DNA from: Cupriavidus pauculus
Lineage (GTDB): Bacteria; Pseudomonadota; Gammaproteobacteria; Burkholderiales; Burkholderiaceae
DNA length: 64,000 bases
Direction of reading: 5' to 3'
Assembly: GCF_008801835.1 (NCBI RefSeq)
Contig: NZ_VZOW01000002.1
Location: forward strand, 62,001 to 126,000
The position numbers and the translations under genes were made by a program. This document shows positions 1 to 8,471 of the stretch, in pieces (positions within the stretch are counted from its first letter, which is position 1; every line of letters starts with the position of its first letter). The notes under the pieces were generated by a model, which saw only the letters and a program-made list of their open reading frames with translations, had not been told where the DNA came from and searched no databases.

Positions 1-43
1 CACGCGTCGCCGCCTTCGCGACGCGCGCCGCCGCCCTTCGCCC

Positions 44-74
44 CGCCTCGTCCCCAGCGCGTGGGAACGAGGCG
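44..74 (-). other. Hairpin just after urtA
   Basis: An 8-bp stem (44-51 with 67-74) continues, after one mismatch, into a 4-bp stem (53-56 with 62-65) around a 5-nt loop. On the minus strand it begins 17 nt after the urtA stop codon. No T-tract follows, so I read it as an intercistronic mRNA hairpin between urtA and the expected urtB, which lies outside the window, rather than as a full terminator. Such structures often stabilise mRNA for abundant periplasmic binding proteins; that role is inferred. Confidence 0.5.
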
Positions 75-90
75 CGCACGAGGTCCGCGC

Positions 91-1356
91 TTAGTTGCCG
101 CCGACCGACACCTTGTCGGCCTTGCCTTCGTTACCCGCGATGAACGGGCTCCAGGGCTGGGCGCGCACGGGCTTCGGCGTCTTCCAGACCACGTTGAACT
201 GGCCGTCGCCCTTCACCTCGCCGATCATCACGGGCTTGTACAGGTGGTGGTTGTCGCCCATCGTCAGCGTGAAGCCGTCCGGCGCCTTGAAGGTCTGGCC
301 GTACATCGCGGCGCGCACCTTGTCCGGATCGGTCGTGCCGGCCTTCTTCACGGCCTGCGCCCACATGTGGATGCCGACGTAGGTGGCTTCCATCGGATCG
401 TTGGTCACGCGCTTGTCGCCGCCCGGCAGATTGTTGGCCTTGACCCAGTCGGCCCATTCCTTGCGGAACGCGTCGTTCTGGCTGTTCTTGACCGACATGA
501 AGTAGTTCCACGCGGCCAGATGGCCCACCAGCGGCTTGGTGTCGATGCCGCGCAGTTCTTCCTCGCCCACGGAGAACGCCACCACCGGCACATCCTTGGC
601 CTTCAGGCCAGCGTTGCCGAGTTCCTTGTAGAACGGCACGTTCGAATCGCCGTTGATGGTCGAGATCACGGCGGTCTTGCCGCCCTGCGAGAACTTCTTG
701 ATGTTGGCGACGATGGTCTGGTAATCGCTATGACCAAACGGCGTGTAGACCTCTTCGATGTCCTTGTCGGCGACGCCCTTGCTCTTCAGGAACGCGCGCA
801 GGATCTTGTTGGTGGTGCGCGGGTAGACGTAGTCGGTGCCCAGCAGGAAGAAACGCTTGGCGCCGCCGCCTTCCTTGCTCATCAGGTATTCCACGGCCGG
901 AATGGCCTGCTGGTTCGGCGCCGCGCCCGTGTAGAACACGTTCTTGGACATCTCCTCGCCTTCGTACTGCACCGGATAGAACAGCAGCGCGTTGAGTTCC
1001 TCATAGACCGGCAGCACCGACTTGCGCGACACCGACGTCCAGCAGCCGAAGGTGACCGCGACCTTGTCCTTGGTGATCAGTTGGCGCGCCTTTTCGGCAA
1101 ACAGCGGCCAGTTCGATGCGGGGTCCACGACCACGGGCTCGAGCTTGCGTCCCAGCACGCCGCCGCTCTTGTTGATCTCGTCGATCGTCATCAACGCGAC
1201 GTCCTTGAGCGAGGTCTCCGAAATGGCCATCGTGCCCGACAGCGAATGCAGGATCCCGATCTTGATCGGTTCCTTGGTCTGGGCCATCAGCGGGCTGGTA
1301 CCAATCAGCGCTGCGGCGGCTACCGCCGACAGCTTCAGCATGTCACGTCGTTTCAT
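91..1356 (-). CDS. urtA: Urea ABC transporter substrate-binding protein UrtA
   Basis: Periplasmic urea-binding component of the UrtABCDE high-affinity transporter, 421 aa. The N-terminus (RRDMLK motif at residues 3-8, a hydrophobic stretch, a likely cut near residue 25) looks like a Tat-type or Sec signal peptide. The mature part has the type I periplasmic-binding fold of the Liv/amide/urea family, with the typical opening IKIGILHSLSGTMAISE and the block FGCWTSVSRKSVLPV near residue 105. I start at 1356: a GGGAG ribosome site lies 5 nt upstream, whereas the first in-frame ATG at 1368 overlaps that site. The permease and ATPase genes should follow beyond position 1. A sigma-54 promoter and NtrC-like sites upstream suggest nitrogen-limitation control. 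Confidence 0.95.
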   Translation of the reverse strand: MKRRDMLKLSAVAAAALIGTSPLMAQTKEPIKIGILHSLSGTMAISETSLKDVALMTIDEINKSGGVLGRKLEPVVVDPASNWPLFAEKARQLITKDKVAVTFGCWTSVSRKSVLPVYEELNALLFYPVQYEGEEMSKNVFYTGAAPNQQAIPAVEYLMSKEGGGAKRFFLLGTDYVYPRTTNKILRAFLKSKGVADKDIEEVYTPFGHSDYQTIVANIKKFSQGGKTAVISTINGDSNVPFYKELGNAGLKAKDVPVVAFSVGEEELRGIDTKPLVGHLAAWNYFMSVKNSQNDAFRKEWADWVKANNLPGGDKRVTNDPMEATYVGIHMWAQAVKKAGTTDPDKVRAAMYGQTFKAPDGFTLTMGDNHHLYKPVMIGEVKGDGQFNVVWKTPKPVRAQPWSPFIAGNEGKADKVSVGGN

Positions 1357-1421
1357 TGCAGCTCCCATTTCTTCCGATTTGTCGTATGTGGTCAGGGACT
1401 ACGCACCCCGGGAGATGCTTC

Positions 1422-1437
1422 TGCAACTAGCGTGCCA
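1422..1437 (-). promoter_or_regulatory. Sigma-54 (-24/-12) promoter of urtA
   Basis: Read on the minus strand the sequence is TGGCACG-CTAG-TTGCA, a full match to the sigma-54 consensus TGGCACG-N4-TTGCW. The -24 GG is at 1435-1436 and the -12 GC at 1423-1424, which puts the transcript start near 1411 and leaves a leader of about 55 nt before the urtA ATG. A sigma-54 promoter fits nitrogen control of urea uptake. Confidence 0.85.
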
Positions 1438-1508
1438 TGCGACGGGGCGCGCGGTTTCGCGCCTCGGGCAGCGCTGGCGCGACAAAGCGGCAAGGGAACG
1501 ATTTCGAC

Positions 1509-1523
1509 GCACCAGGACGGTGC
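1509..1523. promoter_or_regulatory. NtrC-type activator site, proximal
   Basis: GCACC-N5-GGTGC, a perfect dyad matching the NtrC (NRI) binding consensus. Its centre is about 105 bp upstream of the start predicted from the sigma-54 promoter, the usual distance for an enhancer-like activator site. Confidence 0.7.
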
Positions 1524-1553
1524 TGTGGGGACAGGGGTCGATGCGCTCGCCCA

Positions 1554-1570
1554 TGCACCGCCGGCGTGCA
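1554..1570. promoter_or_regulatory. NtrC-type activator site, distal
   Basis: TGCACC-N5-CGTGCA, one base from the NtrC consensus TGCACC-N5-GGTGCA, centred about 151 bp upstream of the predicted urtA start. It sits inside a longer inverted repeat (1548-1559 with 1583-1594). Further half-sites GGTGCA (1583-1588, 1604-1609) and GCACC (1614-1618) are nearby, so the true site architecture may be larger. Confidence 0.6.
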
Positions 1571-1627
1571 TCGGCACGATCCGGTGCATGGGCGGGCAGC
1601 GCGGGTGCATGGCGCACCGCGGGCAAT

Positions 1628-1652
1628 AAAAAACGGGGCCCGAGGGCCCCGT
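1628..1652 (-). terminator. Terminator of the cyo operon
   Basis: The stem ACGGGGCC/GGCCCCGT (about 1633-1652) is followed on the minus strand by TTTTTTATT. It lies 24 nt after the cyoD stop codon, so it should end cyoABCD transcription before the urtA control region. Confidence 0.85.
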
Positions 1653-1675
1653 TCTTCAATCCACCGTAACGAAGG

Positions 1676-2023
1676 TTACTTCATCCACGGCATCATGTTG
1701 GCGTTCATGTTGTGCATGATCCAGAGCGAACCGGCCAGCACGATGAACAGGATCAGCACCGTGAACAACAGCGCGGTGACATTCCAGCGCTGGCCGTCCG
1801 AGCCGTCCAGGTGCAGGAAGTACTTCAGGTGCACGACGATCTGGACGGCCGCCATGCCCAGGATGATCCAGAGCATGGTGCCACGGTCCATCGTACCGTC
1901 CATCACAATCTTGAACGGGATCACCGTCAGGATCACGGCCAGCACGAAGCCGATCACATACGACTTGACGCTGCTGTGGCCGTGCGATGCGCCGTGGGCG
2001 CTCGTAGCGTGTTGCTGTACCAT
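1676..2023 (-). CDS. cyoD: Cytochrome bo3 quinol oxidase subunit IV (CyoD)
   Basis: Small membrane subunit of the proton-pumping ubiquinol oxidase, 115 aa. A polar His- and Ser-rich N-terminus is followed by three membrane helices (about 20-40, 48-67 and 82-105), the layout of the CyoD family. It is thought to help assemble the CuB site rather than carry cofactors. It is last in cyoABCD, and its ATG directly abuts the cyoC stop codon, so the two are probably translationally coupled. Confidence 0.93.
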   Translation of the reverse strand: MVQQHATSAHGASHGHSSVKSYVIGFVLAVILTVIPFKIVMDGTMDRGTMLWIILGMAAVQIVVHLKYFLHLDGSDGQRWNVTALLFTVLILFIVLAGSLWIMHNMNANMMPWMK

Positions 2024-2662
2024 TTACATTGCTCCCATCAGGTAGACGACGGTGAACACACCGATCCAGACCACGTCCAAGAAGTGCCAGAACAGGCTGA
2101 GGCAGTTCAGGCGTTTGGCCACGGCCGGGGTCAGGCCCTTCTTCGACAGTTGCCACATCAGCACCAGCATCCACAGCATGCCGCTGGCCACGTGCAGACC
2201 GTGGGTGCCCACGAGCGTGAAGAACGACGACAGGAACGCGCTGCGGCTCGGGCCGGCGCCTTCGTGGATCAAGTGCGCGAACTCGTTGATTTCCATCGCC
2301 ATGAAGCCTGCGCCAAGCAGGAACGTCACGGCCAGCCAGAACATCACGCGGCCGCGCTGCTGGTTCTGCATCGACACCATGGCGAAGCCGTAGGTGATCG
2401 ACGACACCAGCAGGATGGCGGTTTCCACGAGCACATAGTTGAGCTCGAAGATCTCCTTGGCCGTCGGGCCGCCAGCCACTTCGCCGCGCAACACGGCGAA
2501 CGCGGCGAACAGGCACGCGAACAAGATACAGTCGCTCATCAGGTACAGCCAGAAACCAAAGATGGTGTTCTCGCTGGTGTCGTGATGCGCGTGGTCGTGC
2601 GCCTCGTCGTGCGAGTGCGCGGGGGCTTGCGCCCCAAAGCGGTCAAGAACTTCTGTCGACAT
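2024..2662 (-). CDS. cyoC: Cytochrome bo3 quinol oxidase subunit III (CyoC)
   Basis: Subunit III of the haem-copper quinol oxidase, 212 aa, five predicted membrane helices and no cofactor. The start at 2662 (MSTEVLDRF) is chosen because the cyoB stop lies 5 nt upstream and the length fits the family; the frame is open further upstream only over cyoB sequence. Residues 16-27 are rich in His and acidic residues, as in other CyoC N-termini. The segment [14 protein letters not shown] holds the conserved His pair of the COX3 family. Confidence 0.94.
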   Translation of the reverse strand: MSTEVLDRFGAQAPAHSHDEAHDHAHHDTSENTIFGFWLYLMSDCILFACLFAAFAVLRGEVAGGPTAKEIFELNYVLVETAILLVSSITYGFAMVSMQNQQRGRVMFWLAVTFLLGAGFMAMEINEFAHLIHEGAGPSRSAFLSSFFTLVGTHGLHVASGMLWMLVLMWQLSKKGLTPAVAKRLNCLSLFWHFLDVVWIGVFTVVYLMGAM

Positions 2663-2667
2663 GGTGA

Positions 2668-4644
2668 TCAGCCCTGGGCAGCAATGCGCTGCTGATAGCG
2701 CGTTTCGATCTGCTCGACCTCGGAGGCCGGCACGTAGTAATCGATGTGGTCGTCGTTGGCGCGGCGGATGAACGCCACCACCATGCCGATCAGACCCACG
2801 GCGGCAAGCCACCAGATGTGCCAGACCAGCGCGAAACCGAGCGCCAGGCTCCAGGCGCCCATGTAGAAGCCGGCAGCCGTGTTCTTCGGCATGTGGATCT
2901 GCTCGAAGCTGTCGGTGCGGATGGTTTCGCCGCGGGCCTTCATGTCGGCGAACGCGTCCAGGTCACGCACCACCGGGGTGTGCGCGAAGTTGTAGAACGC
3001 GGGCGGCGACGACGTGGCCCACTCCAGCGTACGACCACCCCACGGATCGCCCGTGACGTCGGCCAGCTTCTTGCGGTCGCGGATCGACACAACAATCTGC
3101 AGCACCTGGAAGAAGATGCCCAGCGCAACGAACACCACGCCCACCACGGCCAGATGCAGCCACGGCGTCCATTCCGGATTGTTGGTGTGGTTCAGGCGAC
3201 GGGTCATGCCCATCAGGCCCAGCACGTACAGCGGCATGAAGGCGAAGTAGAAACCGACGATCCAGCACCAGAACGCGCACTTGCCCAGGCGCTCGTTCAG
3301 CTTGAAGCCGAACGCCTTGGGCCACCAGTACGTGACGCCGGCCAGGTAGCCGAACAGCACGCCGCCGATGATCACGTTGTGGAAGTGGGCGATCAGGAAC
3401 AGGCTGTTGTGCAGCACGAAGTCGGCTGCCGGCACGGCCATCAGCACGCCGGTCATGCCGCCGATCACGAACGTGATCATGAAGCCGAGCGTCCACAGCA
3501 CGGGCGAGGTGAACTGCACGCGGCCACGGTACATCGTGAACAGCCAGTTGAAGATCTTCACGCCCGTCGGGATCGAGATGATCATCGTCGTGATGCCGAA
3601 GAACGCATTCACGTTGGCGCCGGAGCCCATCGTGAAGAAGTGGTGCAGCCACACGATGAACGACAGCACCATGATCGCGCTCGTCGCGTACACCATCGAC
3701 TTGTAGCCGAACAGCTTCTTGCCCGAGAACGTGGCGATGATTTCCGAGAAGATGCCGAACGCCGGCAGCACCAGGATGTAGACCTCGGGGTGGCCCCAGA
3801 TCCAGATCAGGTTCACGTACATCATGGCGTTACCACCGCCTTCGTTCGTGAAGAAGTGCATGTCGAAGTAACGGTCCAGGCCAAGCAGCGCCAGCGACAC
3901 CGTCAGCACCGGGAAGGCCGCCACGATCAGCACGTTGGTGCACAGCGCGGTCCAGGTGAACACCGGCATGCGCATCAGCGTCATGCCCGGGGCGCGCATC
4001 TTCAGGATCGTCACCAGGAAGTTCACGCCGGTCAGCAACGTCCCCAACCCGGAAATCTGCAGCGCCCACAGGTAGTAGTCGACCCCCACGCCCGGGCTGT
4101 AGTCCAGACCCGACAGCGGCGGATACGCGAGCCAGCCGGTCCGCGCGAATTCGCCAACGCCCAGCGACACGTTCACCAGCATCGCGCTGGCCACGAACAG
4201 CCAGAAGCTCAACGTGTTCAGGAACGGGAAAGCCACGTCGCGCGCGCCGATCTGCAGCGGCACCACCAGGTTCATCAGACCCGTCATCAGCGGCATCGCC
4301 ACGAAGAAGATCATGATCACGCCGTGGGCCGTGAACACCTGGTCATAGTGTTCGGGCGGCAGGAAGCCGGTGGCGCCATTGGTGGCAACCGCCAGTTGGG
4401 TACGCATCATGACCGCGTCGGCAAAGCCGCGCAGCAGCATGATCAGCGCCACCAGCGAGTACATCACGCCGATGCGCTTGTGGTCGACCGAGGTAATCCA
4501 CTCGGTCCACAGGTAGCCCCACTTCTTGAAATACGAGATCGCACCGAGCAGTGCCAGCCCGCCAAGGGCGACGCAGGTCAGTGTGATCATGATGATCGGC
4601 TCATGAAACGGAATCGCCGACAAAGTCAATTTGCCAAACATCAT
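2668..4644 (-). CDS. cyoB: Cytochrome bo3 quinol oxidase subunit I (CyoB)
   Basis: Catalytic subunit, 658 aa, carrying low-spin haem b, high-spin haem o3 and CuB; it reduces oxygen to water and pumps protons. Visible signatures are GHPEVYI near residue 280 (the CuB ligand His and the cross-linked Tyr), the His pair in WLHHFFT near 330, and HFHNVIIGG near 415 with the axial haem ligands. About fifteen membrane helices are expected; the family length is about 660. The start at 4644 has GGAG a few bases upstream and lies 5 nt after the cyoA stop. The open frame beyond it runs over cyoA in another frame and is not coding. Confidence 0.96.
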   Translation of the reverse strand: MMFGKLTLSAIPFHEPIIMITLTCVALGGLALLGAISYFKKWGYLWTEWITSVDHKRIGVMYSLVALIMLLRGFADAVMMRTQLAVATNGATGFLPPEHYDQVFTAHGVIMIFFVAMPLMTGLMNLVVPLQIGARDVAFPFLNTLSFWLFVASAMLVNVSLGVGEFARTGWLAYPPLSGLDYSPGVGVDYYLWALQISGLGTLLTGVNFLVTILKMRAPGMTLMRMPVFTWTALCTNVLIVAAFPVLTVSLALLGLDRYFDMHFFTNEGGGNAMMYVNLIWIWGHPEVYILVLPAFGIFSEIIATFSGKKLFGYKSMVYATSAIMVLSFIVWLHHFFTMGSGANVNAFFGITTMIISIPTGVKIFNWLFTMYRGRVQFTSPVLWTLGFMITFVIGGMTGVLMAVPAADFVLHNSLFLIAHFHNVIIGGVLFGYLAGVTYWWPKAFGFKLNERLGKCAFWCWIVGFYFAFMPLYVLGLMGMTRRLNHTNNPEWTPWLHLAVVGVVFVALGIFFQVLQIVVSIRDRKKLADVTGDPWGGRTLEWATSSPPAFYNFAHTPVVRDLDAFADMKARGETIRTDSFEQIHMPKNTAAGFYMGAWSLALGFALVWHIWWLAAVGLIGMVVAFIRRANDDHIDYYVPASEVEQIETRYQQRIAAQG

Positions 4645-4649
4645 TGCTC

Positions 4650-5618
4650 CTAGATTTGCGCGCCCACGGCCGGCTTGGCCGGCGTGGTCATGGATACACG
4701 CTCTTCGCCAAGCGTGTTGCGCGACGTGCAGACCGGACCGCCTTCGAAACCTTCGCGGGCCATGGCACGGCCGTCGTGCCCCATGTATTGATGCAGGATG
4801 CCGGTGAACAGGCCGTCTTCGACGCGGCCGAAGTACGTCACCGGATCTGCTTCGCTCGGCTTGGCCAGGACCTTGTAGTCCGCCGAAGCGAGCTGTTTGC
4901 TGGACGCGCGCACCTGCTCCACCCACTTGTCGAATTCGAAGTTCGACATCGCGATGGCCTTGAACTTCATGCCCGAGAAGCCGCCGCCGCTGTAGTTGGC
5001 GGACATGCCGTCGAACGTGCCGGCTTCATTGGCAATGAGGTGCAGCTTGGTTTCCATCCCGGCCATGGCGTAGACCTGGCTGCCCAGTTGCGGGATGAAG
5101 AACGAATTCATGATCGAATCCGACGTGATCTTGAAGTTGACCGGCGTACCCACCGGCAGCGCCAGCTGGTTGACCGTCGCGATCTTCAGTTCCGGATAGA
5201 TGAACAGCCACTTCCAGTTCATCGCCACCGCCTCGACCGTGACCGGCTTGACGTTCGACTCGATCGGCTTGTACGGATCGAGATCGTGCGACGACTTCCA
5301 CGTGATGATGCCCAGCGCGATGATGATCAGGCACGGGATCAGCCAGACCACCACTTCGATCTTGGTCGAGTGCGACCAGTCCGGATCATAAGTGGCCGAC
5401 TTGTTGCTGGCGCGATACTTCCACGCGAACACCACGGTCAGGATGATGACGGGCACCACCACCAGCAGCATCAGCCAGGTGGCAATCAGGATGATGCCCT
5501 TGATGTCCACGCCGACTTGCCCCTTCGGGTTCATCAGCGCGAAGTCGCAGCCGGCCAGCAGGAGCAGGCCAAGACAAGGCAGGAACCGCGTCAGGCGCGG
5601 CATTGTTGGTTTCTTCAT
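4650..5618 (-). CDS. cyoA: Cytochrome bo3 quinol oxidase subunit II (CyoA)
   Basis: Subunit II of the quinol oxidase, 322 aa. It has a lipoprotein signal with lipobox LLAGC (Cys at about residue 24), two membrane helices, then a periplasmic cupredoxin domain. The CuA-binding Cys pair of cytochrome c oxidases is absent, as expected for a quinol oxidase. The start at 5618 (MKKPTMPRL) lacks a clear ribosome site, so 5603 (MPRLTRFL) is an alternative; both keep the signal. It is first in cyoABCD. A cyoE (haem O synthase) gene is not present in the window. Confidence 0.94.
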   Translation of the reverse strand: MKKPTMPRLTRFLPCLGLLLLAGCDFALMNPKGQVGVDIKGIILIATWLMLLVVVPVIILTVVFAWKYRASNKSATYDPDWSHSTKIEVVVWLIPCLIIIALGIITWKSSHDLDPYKPIESNVKPVTVEAVAMNWKWLFIYPELKIATVNQLALPVGTPVNFKITSDSIMNSFFIPQLGSQVYAMAGMETKLHLIANEAGTFDGMSANYSGGGFSGMKFKAIAMSNFEFDKWVEQVRASSKQLASADYKVLAKPSEADPVTYFGRVEDGLFTGILHQYMGHDGRAMAREGFEGGPVCTSRNTLGEERVSMTTPAKPAVGAQI

Positions 5619-6017
5619 GTCACGACGGTCTGGTTGCGCCACGCCTGTGCACAAGCGTGACACCGCCACCTGCTGCACGGGGCAACGGGCTGGCTGGGCT
5701 GGGGAAAACCGGGGACGTGTCCAAATGGCGCGTGCGGATGGGGCGATGCAAACGCCGGCGGACCATGCGGCCGGGCAACGCCATGAGCGCGGCTGGACAG
5801 ATACTGACGACTGCGTGCGCAAAACGCGGGGGGCGCCAAGCGTGCGCTGAGGTGACCGACTGCCTGAACTGCGATCGTTCCCGGTTCGGAGCAGCCACCG
5901 GGACAAGCGTTGTGTCACGATGCTCACGCGATTTCCGCCTGCTTTTGACCACCCCGCCAGCGCAGCGAGAACGGTCTCCGAGCGGATATCGCATTACATA
6001 AAACATCGTTGGGCGCG

Positions 6018-6047
6018 ACTGTACCGCAACGCAACATTGCGGGTAAA
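6018..6047 (-). promoter_or_regulatory. Candidate cyo promoter with a palindrome in its spacer
   Basis: On the minus strand TTTACC (6042-6047) and TACAGT (6018-6023) are 18 bp apart, a weak sigma-70 pair. The inverted repeat CCGCAA-N7-TTGCGG (6024-6029 with 6037-6042) almost fills the spacer, where a repressor could block polymerase. The promoter call is tentative; the palindrome itself is exact. Confidence 0.3.
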
Positions 6048-6160
6048 CCCAAACACAACAGAAACACTGTTCTTTTAATCGGACAATGTTCGCCGGTGTC
6101 GGACGACGGAAACACTCACGACATGATTCATCTTGAAAGCACGAATCTTGTGGACAAAAA

Positions 6161-6184
6161 CAAAGGGCCGCGTTCTAGCGGCCC
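6161..6184 (-). terminator. Terminator downstream of the first MaoC gene
   Basis: The stem GGGCCGC/GCGGCCC (6165-6171 with 6178-6184) has a 6-nt loop and is followed on the minus strand by TTTGTTTTTG. It lies about 115 nt beyond the stop codon of the MaoC gene at 6299. Confidence 0.75.
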
Positions 6185-6298
6185 CGATTTTCACACCCAC
6201 TTTTTACATCCACTTCTACGCCAAGTTTCCGCGCCTGCCGTCCCACCGGCTGACGGCTGGCCGGCGATGGACGATCGACGCGCGGCGACGCGCCGGCG

Positions 6299-6772
6299 CT
6301 ACGAATATCGCCGGCTGATCGATTCCGCCACGCAGACCGGCCGATCGCTGCCCTCGCGCTCGACGGTGACTTCCCAGGTCGACTGCGCACCCACCAGACC
6401 GTTCGGTGCCGGTTCGAGCCGCTCTACCTTCAGCAGCTTGATCCTAGCCCGCAGACGGCTGCCCACCGGTACGGGCGCGGTGAATCGCACCCGGTTCAGT
6501 CCGTAGTTCACGCCCATCTTGACGCCCTCCATGTGGATCGCGTTCTGCATGAACTGCGGCAGCAACGACAGCGTCAGGAAGCCATGCGCCACCGGCGCGC
6601 CAAACGGCGACTCGCGCCTTGCGCGCTCGACATCGACGTGAATCCACTGGTGGTCGCCCGTGGCTTCGGCAAACAGGTTGACCTGCTGCTGGGTGATCTC
6701 GAACCAGTCGCTCAGTGCCACTTCCTGACCCTGGAGCGACTCCAGCTCTTCCAGCGAGGCAATGGTGCGCAT
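6299..6772 (-). CDS. MaoC-family hydratase (hot-dog fold)
   Basis: A probable enoyl-CoA hydratase or (R)-specific hydratase of the MaoC family, 157 aa, single hot-dog domain. The catalytic Asp-His pair appears in FAEATGDHQWIHVD (Asp40, His45), followed by the conserved PVAHGFLTLSLLP. The start at 6772 (MRTIASLEEL) has GGAGA 6 nt upstream. The 49-nt gap to a second MaoC gene upstream and the acyl-CoA dehydrogenases beyond suggest a dedicated acyl-CoA degradation set. The substrate is unknown. Confidence 0.85.
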   Translation of the reverse strand: MRTIASLEELESLQGQEVALSDWFEITQQQVNLFAEATGDHQWIHVDVERARRESPFGAPVAHGFLTLSLLPQFMQNAIHMEGVKMGVNYGLNRVRFTAPVPVGSRLRARIKLLKVERLEPAPNGLVGAQSTWEVTVEREGSDRPVCVAESISRRYS

Positions 6773-6821
6773 TGATTGTCTCCTATTGTCTTGATGTCTT
6801 TTTGTGGTTCGGGCTCGGGTG

Positions 6822-7274
6822 TCAGCCGGGGCGGCGCTGGTACATGCCCATGCCCTTGACGGTGCAGACCGTTTCGCCCTTCTGGTTGGTGGCAACCCAT
6901 TGCGTCAGCACCACGCCGCGGTCCGGTTTTGAACTCGATGGACGCGCCTCCAGGACTCTCAGCACGGCCGTCAGCGTATCGCCGGCATAAACCGGCTTGA
7001 GCCAGCGGACCTCGTCGACGCCGGGCGAGCCCATGCTGGTCGATCGGTCGCCCATCGACTGTACCAGCAGCCGCATGATGATGCCGCAGGTCATCCACCC
7101 ACTGGAAATCAGACCGCCGTAGATACTTTTCTCGGCGGCGGCCTTGTCGATATGGAACGGTTGCGGGTCGTACTGGCGCGCAAACGCGATGATCTCTTCT
7201 TCGGTGACGTGATAGCTGCCCAGGGGCAGTTCGCTGCCAACCACATAGTCTTCGAAGTACATCTTGCTGGACAT
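6822..7274 (-). CDS. MaoC-family dehydratase, second copy
   Basis: Single-domain hot-dog protein of the MaoC family, 150 aa. [13 protein letters not shown] (Asp36, His41) is the hydratase motif, followed by the substrate-loop segment [13 protein letters not shown]. It differs clearly from the downstream copy, so the two may act on different chain types or form a heteromer. The start at 7274 has GGAG 6 nt upstream. An intrinsic terminator lies just before that ribosome site, which bears on how this gene is transcribed. Confidence 0.85.
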   Translation of the reverse strand: MSSKMYFEDYVVGSELPLGSYHVTEEEIIAFARQYDPQPFHIDKAAAEKSIYGGLISSGWMTCGIIMRLLVQSMGDRSTSMGSPGVDEVRWLKPVYAGDTLTAVLRVLEARPSSSKPDRGVVLTQWVATNQKGETVCTVKGMGMYQRRPG

Positions 7275-7287
7275 CGGGGGCTCCAAA

Positions 7288-7321
7288 GCAAAAAACCGCG
7301 CTCGGGGTGTCCGGCGCGGTT
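7288..7321 (-). terminator. Terminator between acyl-CoA dehydrogenase and MaoC genes
   Basis: The stem AACCGCGC/GCGCGGTT (7294-7301 with 7314-7321) with a 12-nt loop is followed on the minus strand by TTTTTTGCTTT. It falls between the dehydrogenase stop (7340) and the MaoC ribosome site (7281-7284), leaving almost no room for a separate promoter. Confidence 0.8.
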
Positions 7322-7339
7322 CAAGGTTTTACCCTGCTA

Positions 7340-8458
7340 TCAGGCAGCTTCCTGGAAACCAGGCTGGCTTGCGAAGCGGGCCAGATGGTGATCGACATCG
7401 CCGAACGTGGTGTTGATCAGCGTGAGCCGCTTGAACATGTGCGCGGCCGGCAGTTCGTCGGTGACGCCCATGCCGCCGTGGATCTGCACGGCTTCCTGGC
7501 CGACCGAGCGCGCTGCCTGACCGACGCGCGCCTTGGCGGCGGACACATAGCGGCGGCGCTCTTCCGGCGTCGACTCCTCGAAACGCGCGGCGGCAAGCAG
7601 TGTGATCGAGCGCGATTGCTCGGCGTGGATGAACATCTCGACCATGCGATGCTGCAGCGCCTGGAAGCGCGCGATCGGCACGCCAAACTGCTGGCGGGTC
7701 TTGGCGTATTCGAGCGTGGCGGCGTTAAGTGTATCCATCACGCCCACCGCTTCGGCGCACAGTAGCACCGCGGCGTAGTCGGCGGTGGCTTCGAGCACGT
7801 CCCAGCCCTTGCCTTCGGCGCCCAGCAGCGTGGCCGACGCATCGGTCAGCGTCACGTCGGCGGCGCGCAGATTATCGATGGTGCGATAGTCCTGGATGCT
7901 GACGCCGGCGCCGTTGGTGTCGACCAGGTACAGCGAAATGCCGTCGCGATCCGACTGAGCGCCGGTGGTGCGGGCCGAAACCACAAGCTTGTCCGCCTGG
8001 GCGCCGTGAATCACGACGACCTTGCGGCCATTGAGCTTGCCGCCCTTGGCGCTGACCGTCACGTTGTTCAGCTCGTAGCGCGCCTGCGGCTCGTTGAACG
8101 CAGTGGCCAGCTTGACTTCGCCGCCCGCAACCTGCTCCAGCAGCGCTTCCTGGCCACCGGCCAGCTTCAGCGCATGCGCGGCCACCACGGTGGCGAGGTA
8201 CGGCTCCACCACCAGGCCACGGCCCAGTTGCTCCTGCACCACCATCATGTCGACCGCGGTGCCCGAGAAACCGCCCTGCTCTTCAGGGACCGGCAGCGCC
8301 GTCAGGCCCAGTTCGACCAGCGCGCCCCACGCCTGGGCGCCGTAGCCGGCGTCGGTCTTGATGTTCTTCTTGCGCGATTCAAAGTCGTAGCTCTTTTCGA
8401 CAAAACGGCGGATCGCGTCGGCCAGTTGCTTCTGTTCGTCGCTGAGATTGAAGTTCAT
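7340..8458 (-). CDS. Acyl-CoA dehydrogenase, small-subunit type
   Basis: FAD-dependent acyl-CoA dehydrogenase, 372 aa, resembling the small subunit of paired dehydrogenases such as pimeloyl-CoA dehydrogenase PimD; that assignment is from memory of the family. It has the N-terminal helical domain (MNFNLSDEQKQLADAIRRF), the central beta domain and the C-terminal QIHGGMGVTDE motif. The usual catalytic-Glu region near the C-terminus reads INTTFGDVDHH with no Glu, typical of a non-catalytic or partner subunit. It lies 13 nt after the larger dehydrogenase, so they probably form a heteromer. Confidence 0.88.
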   Translation of the reverse strand: MNFNLSDEQKQLADAIRRFVEKSYDFESRKKNIKTDAGYGAQAWGALVELGLTALPVPEEQGGFSGTAVDMMVVQEQLGRGLVVEPYLATVVAAHALKLAGGQEALLEQVAGGEVKLATAFNEPQARYELNNVTVSAKGGKLNGRKVVVIHGAQADKLVVSARTTGAQSDRDGISLYLVDTNGAGVSIQDYRTIDNLRAADVTLTDASATLLGAEGKGWDVLEATADYAAVLLCAEAVGVMDTLNAATLEYAKTRQQFGVPIARFQALQHRMVEMFIHAEQSRSITLLAAARFEESTPEERRRYVSAAKARVGQAARSVGQEAVQIHGGMGVTDELPAAHMFKRLTLINTTFGDVDHHLARFASQPGFQEAA

Positions 8459-8471
8459 GTTGCGTGTCTCC

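Larger units (their letters stand above)
5619..6298. other. 680-bp non-coding region upstream of cyoA
   Basis: I find no convincing gene here: the open frames lack ribosome sites and recognisable protein features. It holds the terminator of the neighbouring MaoC gene (6161-6184) and a candidate cyo promoter (6018-6047). From that promoter the leader before cyoA would be nearly 400 nt, which is unusually long, so closer promoters may exist that I cannot recognise. Confidence 0.55.

Noticed and set aside
1574-1588. A third NtrC dyad between GGCAC and GGTGC
   Set aside because: The spacing is one base short of the consensus N7 between GCAC and GTGC; I count only its half-sites.
61-1629. A 522-codon plus-strand frame over urtA
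   Set aside because: It is antisense to urtA and runs into its sigma-54 control region; its residue bias is typical of antisense frames in G+C-rich DNA.
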